DNA of 64,000 nt from Candidatus Liberibacter solanacearum CLso-ZC1 (GCF_000183665.1 NC_014774.1:620001-684000), one strand, 5' to 3'. Counted from the stretch's first letter, positions 10,254 to 20,280 are shown. Numbers and translations are program-made. The notes: generated from the sequence alone by a model not told the origin.

Positions 10254-12302
10254 TTAATCTACAAAAGTTGCTCTTTCTTGAATAAATTTAAAACGTTCAT
10301 CTGCCTTAGTTCCCATTAATTTATGAATTGAATCTTTTGTTTTTTCAAAAGATTCTTGATCGCTACATAATTCCACACGGAGAAGAGTACGTTTTGTAGC
10401 ATCCATCGCTGTCTCTTTCAATTGTGATGCTAACATTTCCCCTAATCCTTTAAAGCGATTGATTTCTATTTTCCCTCTTCCTTTTTCTCTAAAGTCTTTT
10501 AGAATTTCTTGTTTGTGTTCTTCATCACGTGCATATATTGATCTTGAGCCTTGGGTTATTCTAAAAAGAGGGGGGGAGACCAAAAAAAGATGTTTCTGTT
10601 CAATCAGCCCATACATTTCTTGGTAGAAAAAAGTTAGGAGAAGAGAGGCTATGTGGGCGCCATCAACATCAGCATCAGTCATAATAATCACTTTCTCGTA
10701 TCGAAGATCTTCTTCTCGATATTGTGATCTTGTACGACATCCTAATGCTTGGATAAGATCTGATATTTGTTGACTAGTCCGAATCTTTTCTAATCCCGCA
10801 CTTGCAACGTTCAGAATTTTGCCACGCAAGGGAAGTATTGCTTGGTTATTGCGATTCCTTGCTTGTTTTGCTGATCCCCCGGCTGAATCTCCTTCTACAA
10901 TAAAGAGTTCTGTTCCTTTAGCCATATTTTGCGAACAATCCGCTAATTTGCCCGGAAGGCGGAGTTTCCGCATAGCTGTTTTGCGATTGACTTCTTTTTG
11001 TTTACGTCTCCTCAGACGTTCTTCAGAGCGTTCAATTACCCATTCTAATAATTTTGTCGTTTCAACTGGATTTTTAACCAAGTAATGATCAAAAGGGTCG
11101 CGCAGGGCGTTTTCTACAATACGCTGGGCATCAAATGATACTAACTTTGTTTTAGTTTGTCCTGCAAATTCAGGTTCAGGAATAAAGACAGATAAAATGC
11201 CGACAGCAGAAATCATGATGTCATCGCTTGTAATGAGAGCAGCTCTTTTATTCTGAGTGAGCTCGGCATATTTTCTTATTCCTCGGGTAAGGGCGACACG
11301 GAGTCCTGATTCGTGAGATCCCCCTTCGTCGGTAAGAATCGTATTGCAATAAGAGGTTATTTCAGGATCTTCTTCACACCAAGCAATTGCCCATTCTATA
11401 GATCCAGGATTGGATCCTTTTCTTTCTGTTTTTCCAGTAAAAATTTCAGATGAAATTAGAGAGCGATTTTTTAATCTTGTCTGTAGGTATGTTTTTAAGC
11501 CACCAGGGAAATAAAATTCTGTTTTTTCTGGAATATTGTATTTTTCTGCAATTTGTTTGTCGCAAGACCAATATGTTTTGACACGTCCAGATAAATAAGC
11601 CTTGGATTTTGTTATTTTCACAAGACGGCTAGCGTTAAAACTAGCATTTTCTCCAAAAATTTTTGGATCAGGGCGAAATTTTATGCTAGTGCCTCGTTTA
11701 TTGCGTACTTTCCCAATTTTCTCTAGAGGACCTAAAGGAATGCCTCGAGAAAATCTTTGTGAAAATACGGTATTCTGTCTCATGACAGTTACCTCTAATT
11801 CATCTGATAAGGCATTGACTACTGATATTCCTACACCATGTAATCCACCTGATATTTCATAGGTAGAGCTATCAAATTTTCCTCCAGCGTGCAATTTTGT
11901 CATGATAATTTCAAGGGTTGATTTATCTGGAAATTTTGGATGATTATCTACAGGAATACCGCGACCATTATCGACGACGGTCAAAAAGCCGTTATTATCT
12001 AGTGATACTTCGATAAGATCAGCGTGACCAGCAATGACTTCATCCATTGCATTATCAATAACTTCGGAAAAAAGATGATGTAACGCCTTTTCATCTGTCC
12101 CGCCAATATACATTCCCGGTCTCATGCGTACCGGCTCTAATCCTTCTAAAATACGAATTGAAGAAGCGTCATAGTTGTCGGAGACAGTATGATTTTTATG
12201 TATATTGGTGCTATCTAATTTATCCGAATCTTCGAACTTTTTAGATGACTCTTTATTTTGAGGTGGTAACGTCGAGAAAAGATCAATACTATCGTCCATC
12301 AT
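10254..12302 (-). CDS. parE: DNA topoisomerase IV subunit B
   Basis: The 682-residue length, with no long insertion between the transducer and TOPRIM domains, points to ParE rather than GyrB (about 800 residues). The GHKL ATPase domain shows EVIDNAMDEV, DNGRGIPVD and GGLHGVGISVVNALS. The TOPRIM domain has VEGDSAGGSAKQARNR and TDADVDGAHIASLL, and the C-terminus has the usual GEM-like RFKGLGEM. With ParC (not in window) it decatenates replicated chromosomes. The gene is divergent from tmk. A start ATG three bases downstream of the first is equally possible. Confidence 0.95.
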   Translation of the reverse strand: MMDDSIDLFSTLPPQNKESSKKFEDSDKLDSTNIHKNHTVSDNYDASSIRILEGLEPVRMRPGMYIGGTDEKALHHLFSEVIDNAMDEVIAGHADLIEVSLDNNGFLTVVDNGRGIPVDNHPKFPDKSTLEIIMTKLHAGGKFDSSTYEISGGLHGVGISVVNALSDELEVTVMRQNTVFSQRFSRGIPLGPLEKIGKVRNKRGTSIKFRPDPKIFGENASFNASRLVKITKSKAYLSGRVKTYWSCDKQIAEKYNIPEKTEFYFPGGLKTYLQTRLKNRSLISSEIFTGKTERKGSNPGSIEWAIAWCEEDPEITSYCNTILTDEGGSHESGLRVALTRGIRKYAELTQNKRAALITSDDIMISAVGILSVFIPEPEFAGQTKTKLVSFDAQRIVENALRDPFDHYLVKNPVETTKLLEWVIERSEERLRRRKQKEVNRKTAMRKLRLPGKLADCSQNMAKGTELFIVEGDSAGGSAKQARNRNNQAILPLRGKILNVASAGLEKIRTSQQISDLIQALGCRTRSQYREEDLRYEKVIIMTDADVDGAHIASLLLTFFYQEMYGLIEQKHLFLVSPPLFRITQGSRSIYARDEEHKQEILKDFREKGRGKIEINRFKGLGEMLASQLKETAMDATKRTLLRVELCSDQESFEKTKDSIHKLMGTKADERFKFIQERATFVD

Positions 12303-12856
12303 ATCATTTCAGCGTGATCATTGAGGTTATTAATCATAGTGTTTTTTTAAACACTGATTATTGATAACTAAGGAAATAAAAAATTTATATCATCAGTGTA
12401 TATCATAAATATTTTACAATAACAGTGCAAAATATCTCAATTTTTGGTAAAATAAATGTTAATGTTATAAATTTGGAATGAAAGATTGTTCGTGAATGGT
12501 TTTGTGATATGTAAAAATCTCTCCTTAGAACGTGAAAGTTTTATAACTTAAATACGTTTTTTCTATTGGAGAATTGATGTTGGATAGACAAGTTAATTTG
12601 TTGAGTATAACAATCGTAAGAATCCGTTTAAAATAAGATGAATTGATGAGCGTAGGATACATTAAGTTACTCCTCATCTTTAAACATAAAATATCATAAT
12701 AAAAAATATTGTGTATGTTATGGAAAAACAATCGAACTATCCATAGTATGAAGTAGAAACATCGTAGTAAATAAATTTTTGTGAAACAAACGCTATGTGT
12801 ATTAATCAAGCAAAAGTATTATTCTGCAAATATTTTTATATTCAATAGGGTGAATT
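12303..12856. promoter_or_regulatory. Divergent promoter spacer parE/tmk with a dyad near parE
   Basis: This 554-bp spacer separates two divergent transcription units. A dyad at 12338-12355 pairs AGTGTTT with AAACACT across four T, about 36 bp before the parE start, and flanking TAATC/GATTA can extend it. It may be an operator or a leader hairpin for parE. An open stretch on the minus strand at 12525-12809 has no ribosome-binding site and no recognisable protein character, so I treat it as chance. Confidence 0.35.
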
Positions 12857-13540
12857 GTGAATTCAGGATTATTTATAAGCTTTGAAGGAATTGAAGGGGT
12901 AGGGAAAACAACGCATATTTCGCACCTAGCAGGATTTCTGAAAAAAAATAATTATGATGTGCAGATTACGCGTGAACCGGGAGGAACTCCTGTAGCAGAG
13001 GCTGCTCGGCATGTGTTGTTGACGGGTGGGGTTGATGAATTTGGTGCTTATGCGGAATCTATTTTATTTTCTTCTATCCGTTTGGATCATGTAGAAAATG
13101 TTATTCGCCCCGCATTGATAGAAGGTAAAATTTTGCTTTGTGATCGTTTTTTAGATTCGTCCTATGCTTATCAAGGTGAGAAAGATGATTTTAAGAAAAC
13201 TTTTTTAGATTCTCTGCAACAAGTCTCTACTCAAGGTATCGTTCCAGATTGTACAATTATTTTAGATCTTCCTGTAGATGTCGGGCTACAACGTATTCGG
13301 CATCGATATTCTTTGAAAAAAAATTCAAGTTTAGATTATTTCGAACGAAAAGATTGGATTGTTCATGAAAAAAGGCGTAGGATATTTTTAGATATTGCAC
13401 GCGATCAACCAGAGCGTTGTCGTATTGTTGATGCGACCCATCCTTTTCAAGATGTTGCGGCTCATATTTTGAATATTGTTTGGGAATTGATGCAGAAACG
13501 TTCTTTCCCTCGCCCTCCAAAGGGAGATAGAAGTCGATGA
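12857..13540 (+). CDS. tmk: Thymidylate kinase
   Basis: The product (227 residues) makes dTDP from dTMP. It begins with the P-loop FEGIEGVGKTTH, followed by the DR(Y/E)-type motif TREPGGTP, the LLCDRFLDSSYAYQG segment and a lid region near residues 150-160. The start is a GTG with AGGG about 9 bp upstream. The stop overlaps the holB start as ATGA, so the two are translationally coupled. This is the first gene of the tmk-holB-metG-tatD-MBL operon known from rhizobia. Confidence 0.95.
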   Translation: MNSGLFISFEGIEGVGKTTHISHLAGFLKKNNYDVQITREPGGTPVAEAARHVLLTGGVDEFGAYAESILFSSIRLDHVENVIRPALIEGKILLCDRFLDSSYAYQGEKDDFKKTFLDSLQQVSTQGIVPDCTIILDLPVDVGLQRIRHRYSLKKNSSLDYFERKDWIVHEKRRRIFLDIARDQPERCRIVDATHPFQDVAAHILNIVWELMQKRSFPRPPKGDRSR

Positions 13541-14580
13541 TAGATGGTATACTTGATCCCATCTACAATAGGAAGTTGTTTGGTCATGAAGAAATAGAAG
13601 AATTCTTGTCACAGTATTATTCTTCTGGCAAGATGCACCATGCCTTTCTTTTTGAAGGAGAAGAAGGAATTGGTAAGGCTACTTTAGGATTTCATTATGC
13701 GCGTCATGTTTTGCAAAATCCTGACTTTAGAAATGCTCCTTCTCAGATGTGTAGCCCCGATCCCAATTCACCCTTTGTTAAACAGATGGCTTCTCGCGCA
13801 TTGCATAATTTTTTGTATTTATCATATCCATTAAATGTAAAGACGGGAAAATTACGTACAGTTATTACTGTTGATGAAATTCGGCGTATTCGGCATTTTT
13901 TATCTCTTACCGCCGATAAAGGCTATTGGCGCGTTATTATAATTGATCCTGTGGATGGAATGAACAATAATGCTGCCAATGCCCTGCTAAAATCTTTGGA
14001 AGAACCTCCTAAAAAAGTTGTTTTTATCCTTATATCACATGCTTCTCGCGTTATTTTACCAACAATACGCTCACGTTGTTTGTCGGTAAAGTTTAAGACT
14101 CTTTCTGAAAAAAATTTGTATAAAGCTCTTGAGAACTTAAAGATTGTAGATCTACACTCAAAAATAGATCTTATAAACATTGCATCTTATGGTAGTGTTT
14201 CTAGGGCAATAAAGATTTTAAACTATGGTTGTGATAAAATCATTGCTTCTTACATTGATCTAATGCATGCGCAAGAGGAAAAGTCTTTGTTGTACAAAAT
14301 GCAACAAATTTCTGATGAATTGTCGCCTCAAGATAAAAAGATAGCTTTTGATTTTTTTGTAGAATTTATTATGAAAGAGATGTTTAAAGGAGCTAAGGAA
14401 GCGGCTTTATCCGGTAAACTTGAAGAGGCAGATCAAATTGTGCAAATTTATTCTTCTGTTAAGAAAAAAGTTGATTCTTTTTATATTTATAATTTAGATC
14501 GTAGACAGATTATTTTCTATCTCCTTGAAAAAGCAAGGGATTGTAATATTATATATGAGCGTATTTTTTATGCTATTTGA
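13537..14580 (+). CDS. holB: DNA polymerase III delta' subunit
   Basis: The 347-residue product is an AAA+-related clamp-loader subunit. FEGEEGIGKATLG (residues 37-49) is the degenerate P-loop usual for delta', and NALLKSLEEPP is the family's most conserved block, followed by the SRC motif in TIRSRCLS. Zinc-ligand cysteines, often present between these blocks, are reduced (only CSPD remains). It starts within the tmk stop codon and is followed 66 bp later by metG. Confidence 0.92.
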   Translation: MIDGILDPIYNRKLFGHEEIEEFLSQYYSSGKMHHAFLFEGEEGIGKATLGFHYARHVLQNPDFRNAPSQMCSPDPNSPFVKQMASRALHNFLYLSYPLNVKTGKLRTVITVDEIRRIRHFLSLTADKGYWRVIIIDPVDGMNNNAANALLKSLEEPPKKVVFILISHASRVILPTIRSRCLSVKFKTLSEKNLYKALENLKIVDLHSKIDLINIASYGSVSRAIKILNYGCDKIIASYIDLMHAQEEKSLLYKMQQISDELSPQDKKIAFDFFVEFIMKEMFKGAKEAALSGKLEEADQIVQIYSSVKKKVDSFYIYNLDRRQIIFYLLEKARDCNIIYERIFYAI

Positions 14581-14646
14581 GTAATATGCTATTTTATGTT
14601 AGCTTAGGTTTTTAAAGATGGTGTAGTTCAATTAGGGGTATAAAAG

Positions 14647-16185
14647 TTGACAAAAGGGCGTGAAAAATTTTATATCAGTACAGCTATTGCCTATCCAAAT
14701 GCTAAACCACATATTGGACACGCTTATGAAATGATTATAGCAGATGTTTTGGCACGTTTTCATCGTTTAGATGGTTTAGATGTCTTGTTTACGACAGGAA
14801 CCGATGAATATGGACAAAAAATTGCCAAATCAGCGCAAAATGCTGGTATAGAAACAAAAATTTTTGTTGATCAAAATAGTGCTGATTTTCGCCAAATGGC
14901 TGATGTTTTCGGTATTTCGTACGATGATTTTATTCGCACAACGGAAAAGCGTCATCATGATACTTGCAGGATATTATGGCAAAAAATATTAGATAAAGGA
15001 GATATATATAAGGGGTTTTATTCAGGATGGTATTCGTTGCGTGATGAGATGTATTGTGGCGATGATGAAGTTTATAAAGGAGAAGATGGTCAGCACTATA
15101 ATGCTCAGAAAAATCCTGTTCAATGGATGGAAGAAGAGGGTTATTTTTTCCGTTTATCTGCTTATCAGGACAAGTTGCTTGCTTATTATGATTCTCATCC
15201 AGAATTTATTTTACCCTTAGAAAGACGCAATGAGATTGTTTCCTTCGTAAAATCAGGGCTTAAAGACCTTTCTATTTCTCGAAAAACTTTTGATTGGGGA
15301 ATAAAAATTCCTAACGATCCTCAGTACATTATGTATGTTTGGATTGATGCTTTGACTAATTATCTGACGGCAACGGGGCTTTTGCCTCATCCAAATGGAG
15401 AAAAGGCAAAGTTTTGGCCTGCTGATTTGCATGTTATAGGAAAGGATATTGTGCGATTTCATGCAGTTTATTGGCCTGCTTTTCTATTGTCTGCAAATTT
15501 ACCTCTGCCAAAAACAATTTTTTCACATGGGTTTATTCTCAACAAGGGAGAAAAGATATCGAAATCATTAGGTAATGTGATTGATCCTATGGAAGTAATA
15601 AAGGAAATAGGAGTTGATGCCTTACGTTACTTTCTCATACGGGACATTGCTTGTGGAAAAGATGGTTTCTATGATATCAATACTGTAAAAAACCGTGTTA
15701 ATGCTGATCTTGCTAATGGTATCGGTAATTTGGTTAGTCGTTCCATTTCTATGATTGTGAAAAACTATGGCGGAGTCATGCCAAATCCTGGTGTATTTGT
15801 TGAGTTTGATAAAGAGATTTTATATGCTTGTTCCCAAAATATTCAGGAGATTCGTGAACATATGGACGGTCAATTAATTCATAGAGCAGTGGCGCAAGTC
15901 ATATCTATTGTATCGGAAGTAGATCGGTATTTTGCAACACAGAAGCCATGGGATTTGGTGAAAACAGATCGTGATCGTGCAGCTACTGTTTTATATGTTA
16001 CAGTAGATGTCGTGCGCCAACTAGCTATTCTGTTGCAACCTTTTGTTCCTGGTATGGCAAATAAGATTTTTGATATTTTGTCTATTGCGGATGAAAATCG
16101 TTCTTTTGCGCATTTAGATCAAAGATTAAAGGTAGGATTGGTGATAGATAAAGACTTTATGCCACTCTTCCCTCGTTTCTTGTAG
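14647..16185 (+). CDS. metG: Methionyl-tRNA synthetase
   Basis: The product (512 residues) is a class I synthetase. PNAKPHIGHAYE carries the HIGH motif and EKISKSLGNV the KMSKS motif; WIDALTNYLTATG is also typical. The cysteine-rich zinc knuckle of the E. coli enzyme is absent (YSLRDEMYCGDDEV), and there is no C-terminal dimerisation tRNA-binding domain, as in other alphaproteobacterial forms. Start is a TTG with AGGGG about 9 bp upstream; no ATG or GTG before the HIGH region fits better. Confidence 0.95.
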   Translation: MTKGREKFYISTAIAYPNAKPHIGHAYEMIIADVLARFHRLDGLDVLFTTGTDEYGQKIAKSAQNAGIETKIFVDQNSADFRQMADVFGISYDDFIRTTEKRHHDTCRILWQKILDKGDIYKGFYSGWYSLRDEMYCGDDEVYKGEDGQHYNAQKNPVQWMEEEGYFFRLSAYQDKLLAYYDSHPEFILPLERRNEIVSFVKSGLKDLSISRKTFDWGIKIPNDPQYIMYVWIDALTNYLTATGLLPHPNGEKAKFWPADLHVIGKDIVRFHAVYWPAFLLSANLPLPKTIFSHGFILNKGEKISKSLGNVIDPMEVIKEIGVDALRYFLIRDIACGKDGFYDINTVKNRVNADLANGIGNLVSRSISMIVKNYGGVMPNPGVFVEFDKEILYACSQNIQEIREHMDGQLIHRAVAQVISIVSEVDRYFATQKPWDLVKTDRDRAATVLYVTVDVVRQLAILLQPFVPGMANKIFDILSIADENRSFAHLDQRLKVGLVIDKDFMPLFPRFL

Positions 16186-16192
16186 TGGTTTC

Positions 16193-16984
16193 ATGATGTT
16201 GATAGATACACATTGCCATTTGGCTTTGCCTGACTTTGATGGAGATCGTCATGATGTTATCATGCGATCTCATAAGGCAGGTGTTCTGAAAATGATTGCT
16301 ATTGCGATCAAGGTAAAGGATTTTGTCCCTCTAATTACGCTGTGTCAAGATTACCCTTCTTCGGTTTTTTGTTCAATCGGAACTCATCCGTGTCATGCTC
16401 ATGAAGAGCTTGAGGTATTGGTTGATGAATTAGTATGTTTGGCTTCGCATCCGAGGGTCGTTGCTATTGGTGAGACGGGTCTAGATCGTTATCATAACGC
16501 TGATACAATAGAAGATCAGAAAACCGTTTTTTTGCGTCATATAGAAGCGGCTCGTATAACGGGTATTCCCTTAGTAATACATAGCCGTTCTGCAGATGAA
16601 GATATGATTGCCTTGTTACAAGAACAAATAAAAAAAGGACCTTTTTCCTTTGTTATTCACTGTTTTTCATCTAGTCAGAAATTAGCAGATATTTGTTTGG
16701 AATTAGGAGGATATATATCTTTTTCAGGTATGATCACCTTTCCTAAGTATGATGGTTTGAGGGTTATTGCACAAAGCATTCCAATGGATCGATTGCTTGT
16801 TGAAACAGATTCCCCTTATATTGTTCCTGTTCCGTGTTCGGGAAGGCGTAATGAGCCGTCTTATGTTGTTAATACGGCTAAGGTTCTTGCTAGGGAGAAG
16901 GGTATTTCTTACGAAGAGTTAATGGAAAAAACAACTGAGAATGCTTTTAGGTTGTTTTCAAAAATGTCTAAGTGTGTTTTTTGA
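16193..16984 (+). CDS. tatD: TatD-family metal-dependent deoxyribonuclease
   Basis: The 263-residue TIM-barrel hydrolase has all TatD landmarks: DTHCHL near the N-terminus, CSIGTHPCHA, GETGLDRY, PLVIHSR, VIHCFSSS and the terminal LLVETDSPY. Family members show 3'-5' exonuclease activity and act in DNA repair or turnover. Two ATG codons stand at the start; either may be used. It follows metG by 7 bp and overlaps the next gene by one base. Confidence 0.93.
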   Translation: MMLIDTHCHLALPDFDGDRHDVIMRSHKAGVLKMIAIAIKVKDFVPLITLCQDYPSSVFCSIGTHPCHAHEELEVLVDELVCLASHPRVVAIGETGLDRYHNADTIEDQKTVFLRHIEAARITGIPLVIHSRSADEDMIALLQEQIKKGPFSFVIHCFSSSQKLADICLELGGYISFSGMITFPKYDGLRVIAQSIPMDRLLVETDSPYIVPVPCSGRRNEPSYVVNTAKVLAREKGISYEELMEKTTENAFRLFSKMSKCVF

Positions 16985-17793
16985 TGAAAGATTTTTATTA
17001 TTTTACTATTTTAGGATGCTCTGCTTCGCCAGGTGTTCCTCGCATTACGGGTGATTGGGGTCTTTGTGATCCTAAAAATCCTAAAAATCGTCGTACTCGT
17101 TCATCTTTAAAGGTTTCTAGAGTGTCGGAACGAGGTGGTGATACAACTGTAATCATTGATACTGGGCCTGATTTTTATATGCAGATGTTGCGGGAAAAGG
17201 TTCTTTCTATTGATGCAGTGTTATATACTCATGAACACGCAGATCATGTCCACGGAATAGACGGACTCAGGGGATATTTTCTTCAGCAGAAACATCCTAT
17301 AGATGTTTATGCTGCTCCGGATTGTATGGAAAACCTCGTTAATTCTTTTGGATATTGTTTTAAGGCTCCTGAAGGGAGTTCTTATTTACCTATTGCTAAT
17401 CCTCGCATTATAGAAAAGGATGTTCCTATAAGTGTAAAAGGTGCTGGGGGAGTCATTGAGGCTATTCCTATATTGCAACGACATGGAAAGATTTCTTCGT
17501 TAGGTTTTCGTTTTAGTAATGTTGCTTATTGTACGGATGTCAATTCATTTCCAGATGAAAGCTTGGAGAAATTGCAAAACTTAGACTTTTTAATTATTGA
17601 TGCTCTCAGAAATGGTTTGCATGGTAGTCATTTTTCTTTATCCGAGTCCTTGAAAAAAATTGATCTTATTAATCCTAAGAATGCCATTTTAACGCATATG
17701 CATGTTGATTTAGATTATGATAAGGTATTCAGAAGTACTCCTTCGCGTGTTGTTCCTGCTTTTGATGGTATGCATTTTAAATCTCTTATATAG
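16984..17793 (+). CDS. MBL-fold metallo-hydrolase (PhnP-like)
   Basis: I place the start at 16984, where TGATG joins the tatD stop to this ATG, giving 269 residues starting MKDFYYFTILGCSASPGVP. The metallo-beta-lactamase motif THEHADHVHGIDGLRGY is present, with later metal ligands in YCTDVNSF and LTHMHVD. The GCSASPGVPR opening and the pairing with tatD match PhnP-like phosphodiesterases of Alphaproteobacteria. The exact substrate is unknown. It ends the tmk operon. Confidence 0.88.
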   Translation: MKDFYYFTILGCSASPGVPRITGDWGLCDPKNPKNRRTRSSLKVSRVSERGGDTTVIIDTGPDFYMQMLREKVLSIDAVLYTHEHADHVHGIDGLRGYFLQQKHPIDVYAAPDCMENLVNSFGYCFKAPEGSSYLPIANPRIIEKDVPISVKGAGGVIEAIPILQRHGKISSLGFRFSNVAYCTDVNSFPDESLEKLQNLDFLIIDALRNGLHGSHFSLSESLKKIDLINPKNAILTHMHVDLDYDKVFRSTPSRVVPAFDGMHFKSLI

Positions 17794-18349
17794 ATTACAT
17801 ATTTTTTTGCTGTATATGAAAGAAATTCATTTAAAGAACACAATCAATAATCAAAAATAAAATTTATTAAAAAGAAGATCAATCATAGGGTATGAAAATA
17901 AAATATTATTGAGAAGATCTATAGAATGACTATATTCTTATCTTAATCTTATATTTTTTTGTGTTGCTAAGGTATGTGATTCATAATATCAATTGTATTT
18001 ATCAATTAATGCTTGCTATTGAATATTCAATCTATCTTTTATAATCAAAGTATACTCAAATCTTTATTTGTTAAATTTTGCTTTACATTTTTTCAATATT
18101 CTATTGTCTATTTTATAGTTTGCTATACCTTTGATATCAACTTTTTTCGAGATATCTGATTTGATTAAGTCATCCATTTCTATGCCAAGTAGTAAGAATG
18201 ATGTTTTATTTTACTCCAAAGGAAAAAATGGACTCATTGGAAGAATGGGACAAGGTAGTGACCATAGAAGAAACGTATTAGCCAGATTTACCATAGAATA
18301 ATAACTGTCCAATCATTGATCTTGTCAAAGTAAAACTAGTATATATCTG
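17794..18349. other. Spacer at the start of an accessory patch, decayed sequence
   Basis: This 556-bp spacer holds no supported gene. A 26-codon open stretch after an ATG near 18202 reads like a coding remnant (Lys/Glu/Asp rich, ends TIEETY) and lies just upstream of the holin-like gene, so it may be the tail of a lost phage gene. No tRNA or strong terminator was found. Confidence 0.35.
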
Positions 18350-18727
18350 ATGCAGAAGCAATCGATTGAATATGATAAGACGAAGCTTGAGTTGGCACGG
18401 GGCTCTACTCAGCTAGATCTTGCAGATATCAAATACGCAATTGAAGAGCTTAAAGTTGATCAGCCAATCAGATTAGCAAGAATAAAAGCTCAAAAGTTCA
18501 AGAGTGGTATCAAATGGATTGATGGCTTTAATGCCTTAATCCGTCCTCTCACAACCTTTTTTTGGATCATTATTTATCCGTTATTGGTCTGGGGGATTGT
18601 GTGTGTAAAAGAGGGCGTCTTTGATAGAAGCCCCCTTTCGATCTTAAGCCCATTTGAACAAGATATTATCGCTTGTATCCTTGGTTTTTGGTACACTGAT
18701 AAAATCGTTCAGAAGAAGCGGAGTTAG
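18350..18727 (+). CDS. Phage holin-like membrane protein
   Basis: The product (125 residues) has a charged, possibly helical N-terminus (residues 1-50) and then hydrophobic segments at about 65-85 and 100-115. The block NALIRPLTTFFWIIIYPLLVW resembles three-helix holins of rhizobial phages and gene-transfer agents. The end reads EQDIIACILGFWYTDKIVQKK. The same ending is recognisable in a decayed copy at 43798-43950, which is also followed by endolysin remnants. Together these support a lysis role. The gene appears intact here, while its partner endolysin at 19099 is frameshifted. Holins oligomerise in the inner membrane and let endolysin out. Confidence 0.65.
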   Translation: MQKQSIEYDKTKLELARGSTQLDLADIKYAIEELKVDQPIRLARIKAQKFKSGIKWIDGFNALIRPLTTFFWIIIYPLLVWGIVCVKEGVFDRSPLSILSPFEQDIIACILGFWYTDKIVQKKRS

Positions 18728-18999
18728 TTAGAGTTATTCACTTGTTGTATTCCAGCTATTTCAGATGATTTATCATCATTTTCTGCGTTAGGTGCTTCAG
18801 TTGGTTTATCTTCTTTAGTTTCGGTAACTTCTTTATCTTTTTGATCTTCTTTATTTGGTGTAGCTACTTCTTTAGCTAATTTAGCTACTTTATCTGCCGA
18901 TTCTTTTGCTTTAGGTTTCGTATTATTACAACCACCTAAGGAAACGGCTGTTGATAGAATTGCAACTGTAGAAATTAAACTTAGCTTTTTCATATTCAT
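18724..18999 (-). CDS. Small Lys/Glu-rich lipoprotein
   Basis: I start at the ATG at 18999 because GGAGG lies 5 bp upstream, giving 91 residues. A signal peptide with lipobox SLGGC places the lipidated cysteine at residue 24. The rest is very hydrophilic and low in complexity (runs of Lys, Glu, Asp, Asn), with no recognised domain. It sits antisense between the holin-like gene (4-bp overlap of stops) and the broken endolysin, so it may be phage cargo. I do not recognise a function; surface or periplasmic location is inferred from the lipobox. Confidence 0.7.
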   Translation of the reverse strand: MNMKKLSLISTVAILSTAVSLGGCNNTKPKAKESADKVAKLAKEVATPNKEDQKDKEVTETKEDKPTEAPNAENDDKSSEIAGIQQVNNSN

Positions 19000-19098
19000 G
19001 TTGTCCTCCATATATACGCAACATCACCGTTCGTATTTTAATTTTATTTAATGCAAATTAATATCAACTAACACCTATAAATTGCGTGATTCAATATC

Positions 19099-19529
19099 AT
19101 GATACAACTTTTAATTGATTTAATAAAAAGATTTGAAGGGCTTCGCCAACAGCCTACCGTTGTCCTGCTGGTATTTGGACTATCGGTTATGGCCATACTG
19201 GAAATGATGTTTTTGAGGACTTGGCCATAACTGAACAACAAGCAGATGATCTTCTTAAACGGGATATTTCGAAGTGCTTAAGCCAAGTATTTACCGTTTC
19301 CCCGATTCTTATTCATGCTGGCGAAAACCGTATATCGGCTATCGGGGATTTTGTTTTTAATCTTGGAATTGGAAGATATCGGGCAAGCACTTTAAGGAAA
19401 TGTGTAGATGCTGAAGATTGGAAGAGTGCATCTCATGAATGCAAAAGATGGGTTTTTGCTGGTGGAAAGAAGTTGAAAGGTCTTGTGGCTCGAAGAGAGA
19501 TTGAGGCAGAGTTATTGTTGGAAAATTAG
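19099..19529 (+). pseudogene. GH24 phage endolysin (lysozyme), single-base frameshift
   Basis: An ATG at 19099 opens a frame with LIDLIKRFEGLR, which carries the catalytic Glu of GH24 lysozymes. The rest of the enzyme continues from about 19155 in a frame one base away: AYRCPAGIWTIGYGHTG (active-site Cys/Asp position and Thr), then ENRISAIGDFVFNLGIG and RWVFAGGKKLKGLVARREIE. A one-base loss near 19150-19154 explains the break. Everything downstream is intact, so the lesion may be recent or a sequencing error. Such enzymes cut peptidoglycan at the end of a phage cycle. Confidence 0.8.
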
Positions 19530-19693
19530 CGATAATCTGATAGTCAAAAGATGCGGGGTTGGTATAAAGAAAACATAGTAGAATCAACACCCTATAGATT
19601 CAGGGTTAGAGTGAATTAAGTAACTGATTTTACTATGTTATTTTCTTTTCAAGTAATATATCGCAGTTCTGTAGATACTGGAACTATTTATTA

Positions 19694-19840
19694 TCAGCGT
19701 ATTTGTGTTTTTAAACAACGATCGAGTGATTCACTGATTAATCTTTCTAAATGATCCTCGTCAATTGTCATTTTATCCTCTAAAAATGGTAAGGGTATTT
19801 CAGAGATTTCGTCAATTTCTTCTTTTAATATATTGTCCAT
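19694..19840 (-). CDS. Possible 48-residue acidic protein
   Basis: A short frame starts with ATG at 19840 and codes for an acidic helical peptide (MDNILKEEIDEISEIPLP at the start, ending in a Lys/Arg tail). It looks coding by amino-acid composition, but the upstream sequence has no clear ribosome-binding site. No family recognised; small phage-type regulators and antitoxins have similar composition. Confidence 0.3.
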   Translation of the reverse strand: MDNILKEEIDEISEIPLPFLEDKMTIDEDHLERLISESLDRCLKTQIR

Positions 19841-20039
19841 TTTATAGTCCGGCTAGATTATTTTTTAATTAAATTTATTTTTTGAAAAAAATTGTATTAA
19901 GTAAAGTCCACTTTTTAACAAGCGATTGCGATCTCATTTTAAGATAATGAATGGGATCACAAAAATAGGTGAACAGTAATCTATCACGTCTTTAAAACTA
20001 GTAGATAAAAGTTACTATAATCTTAACCACAGCATGATG

Positions 20040-20280
20040 CATATTTATCATTTTAATTACTATATGGTATGACAATACTATTATTGTAAAATTTTATTTT
20101 GAATATTATTTTTTAAAAAATAATTATATTTTATTATAATATTAAAATATACTATTATATAAATTAATATTATAATATATATATATTAAAATTAAATAGT
20201 TATATATAATTAAATTTATATATAGATAAATTTAATTATTATATACAATTAAATTTATTGCTTATACTTATAAATTATCA
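20040..20280. repeat. Extremely AT-rich block with repeated AATTAAATTTA units
   Basis: About 240 bp are almost free of G and C and consist of ATTATA/TATATA stretches. AATTAAATTTA or its reverse recurs at least three times between about 20205 and 20262. It lies between phage-like genes and the VWA gene. It may be relaxed, unselected DNA, a nucleoid-protein binding site or a strong UP-element region for the gene at 20317. Confidence 0.5.

Noticed and set aside
12525..12809. Minus-strand open frame of 94 codons in the parE/tmk spacer
   Set aside because: No ribosome-binding site, AT-driven Leu/Phe/Tyr/Asn composition and no recognisable domain; best explained as chance in AT-rich DNA.
20040..20280. 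Replication origin in the AT-rich block
   Set aside because: No DnaA-box cluster was recognised and no dnaA, hemE or parAB gene is nearby.
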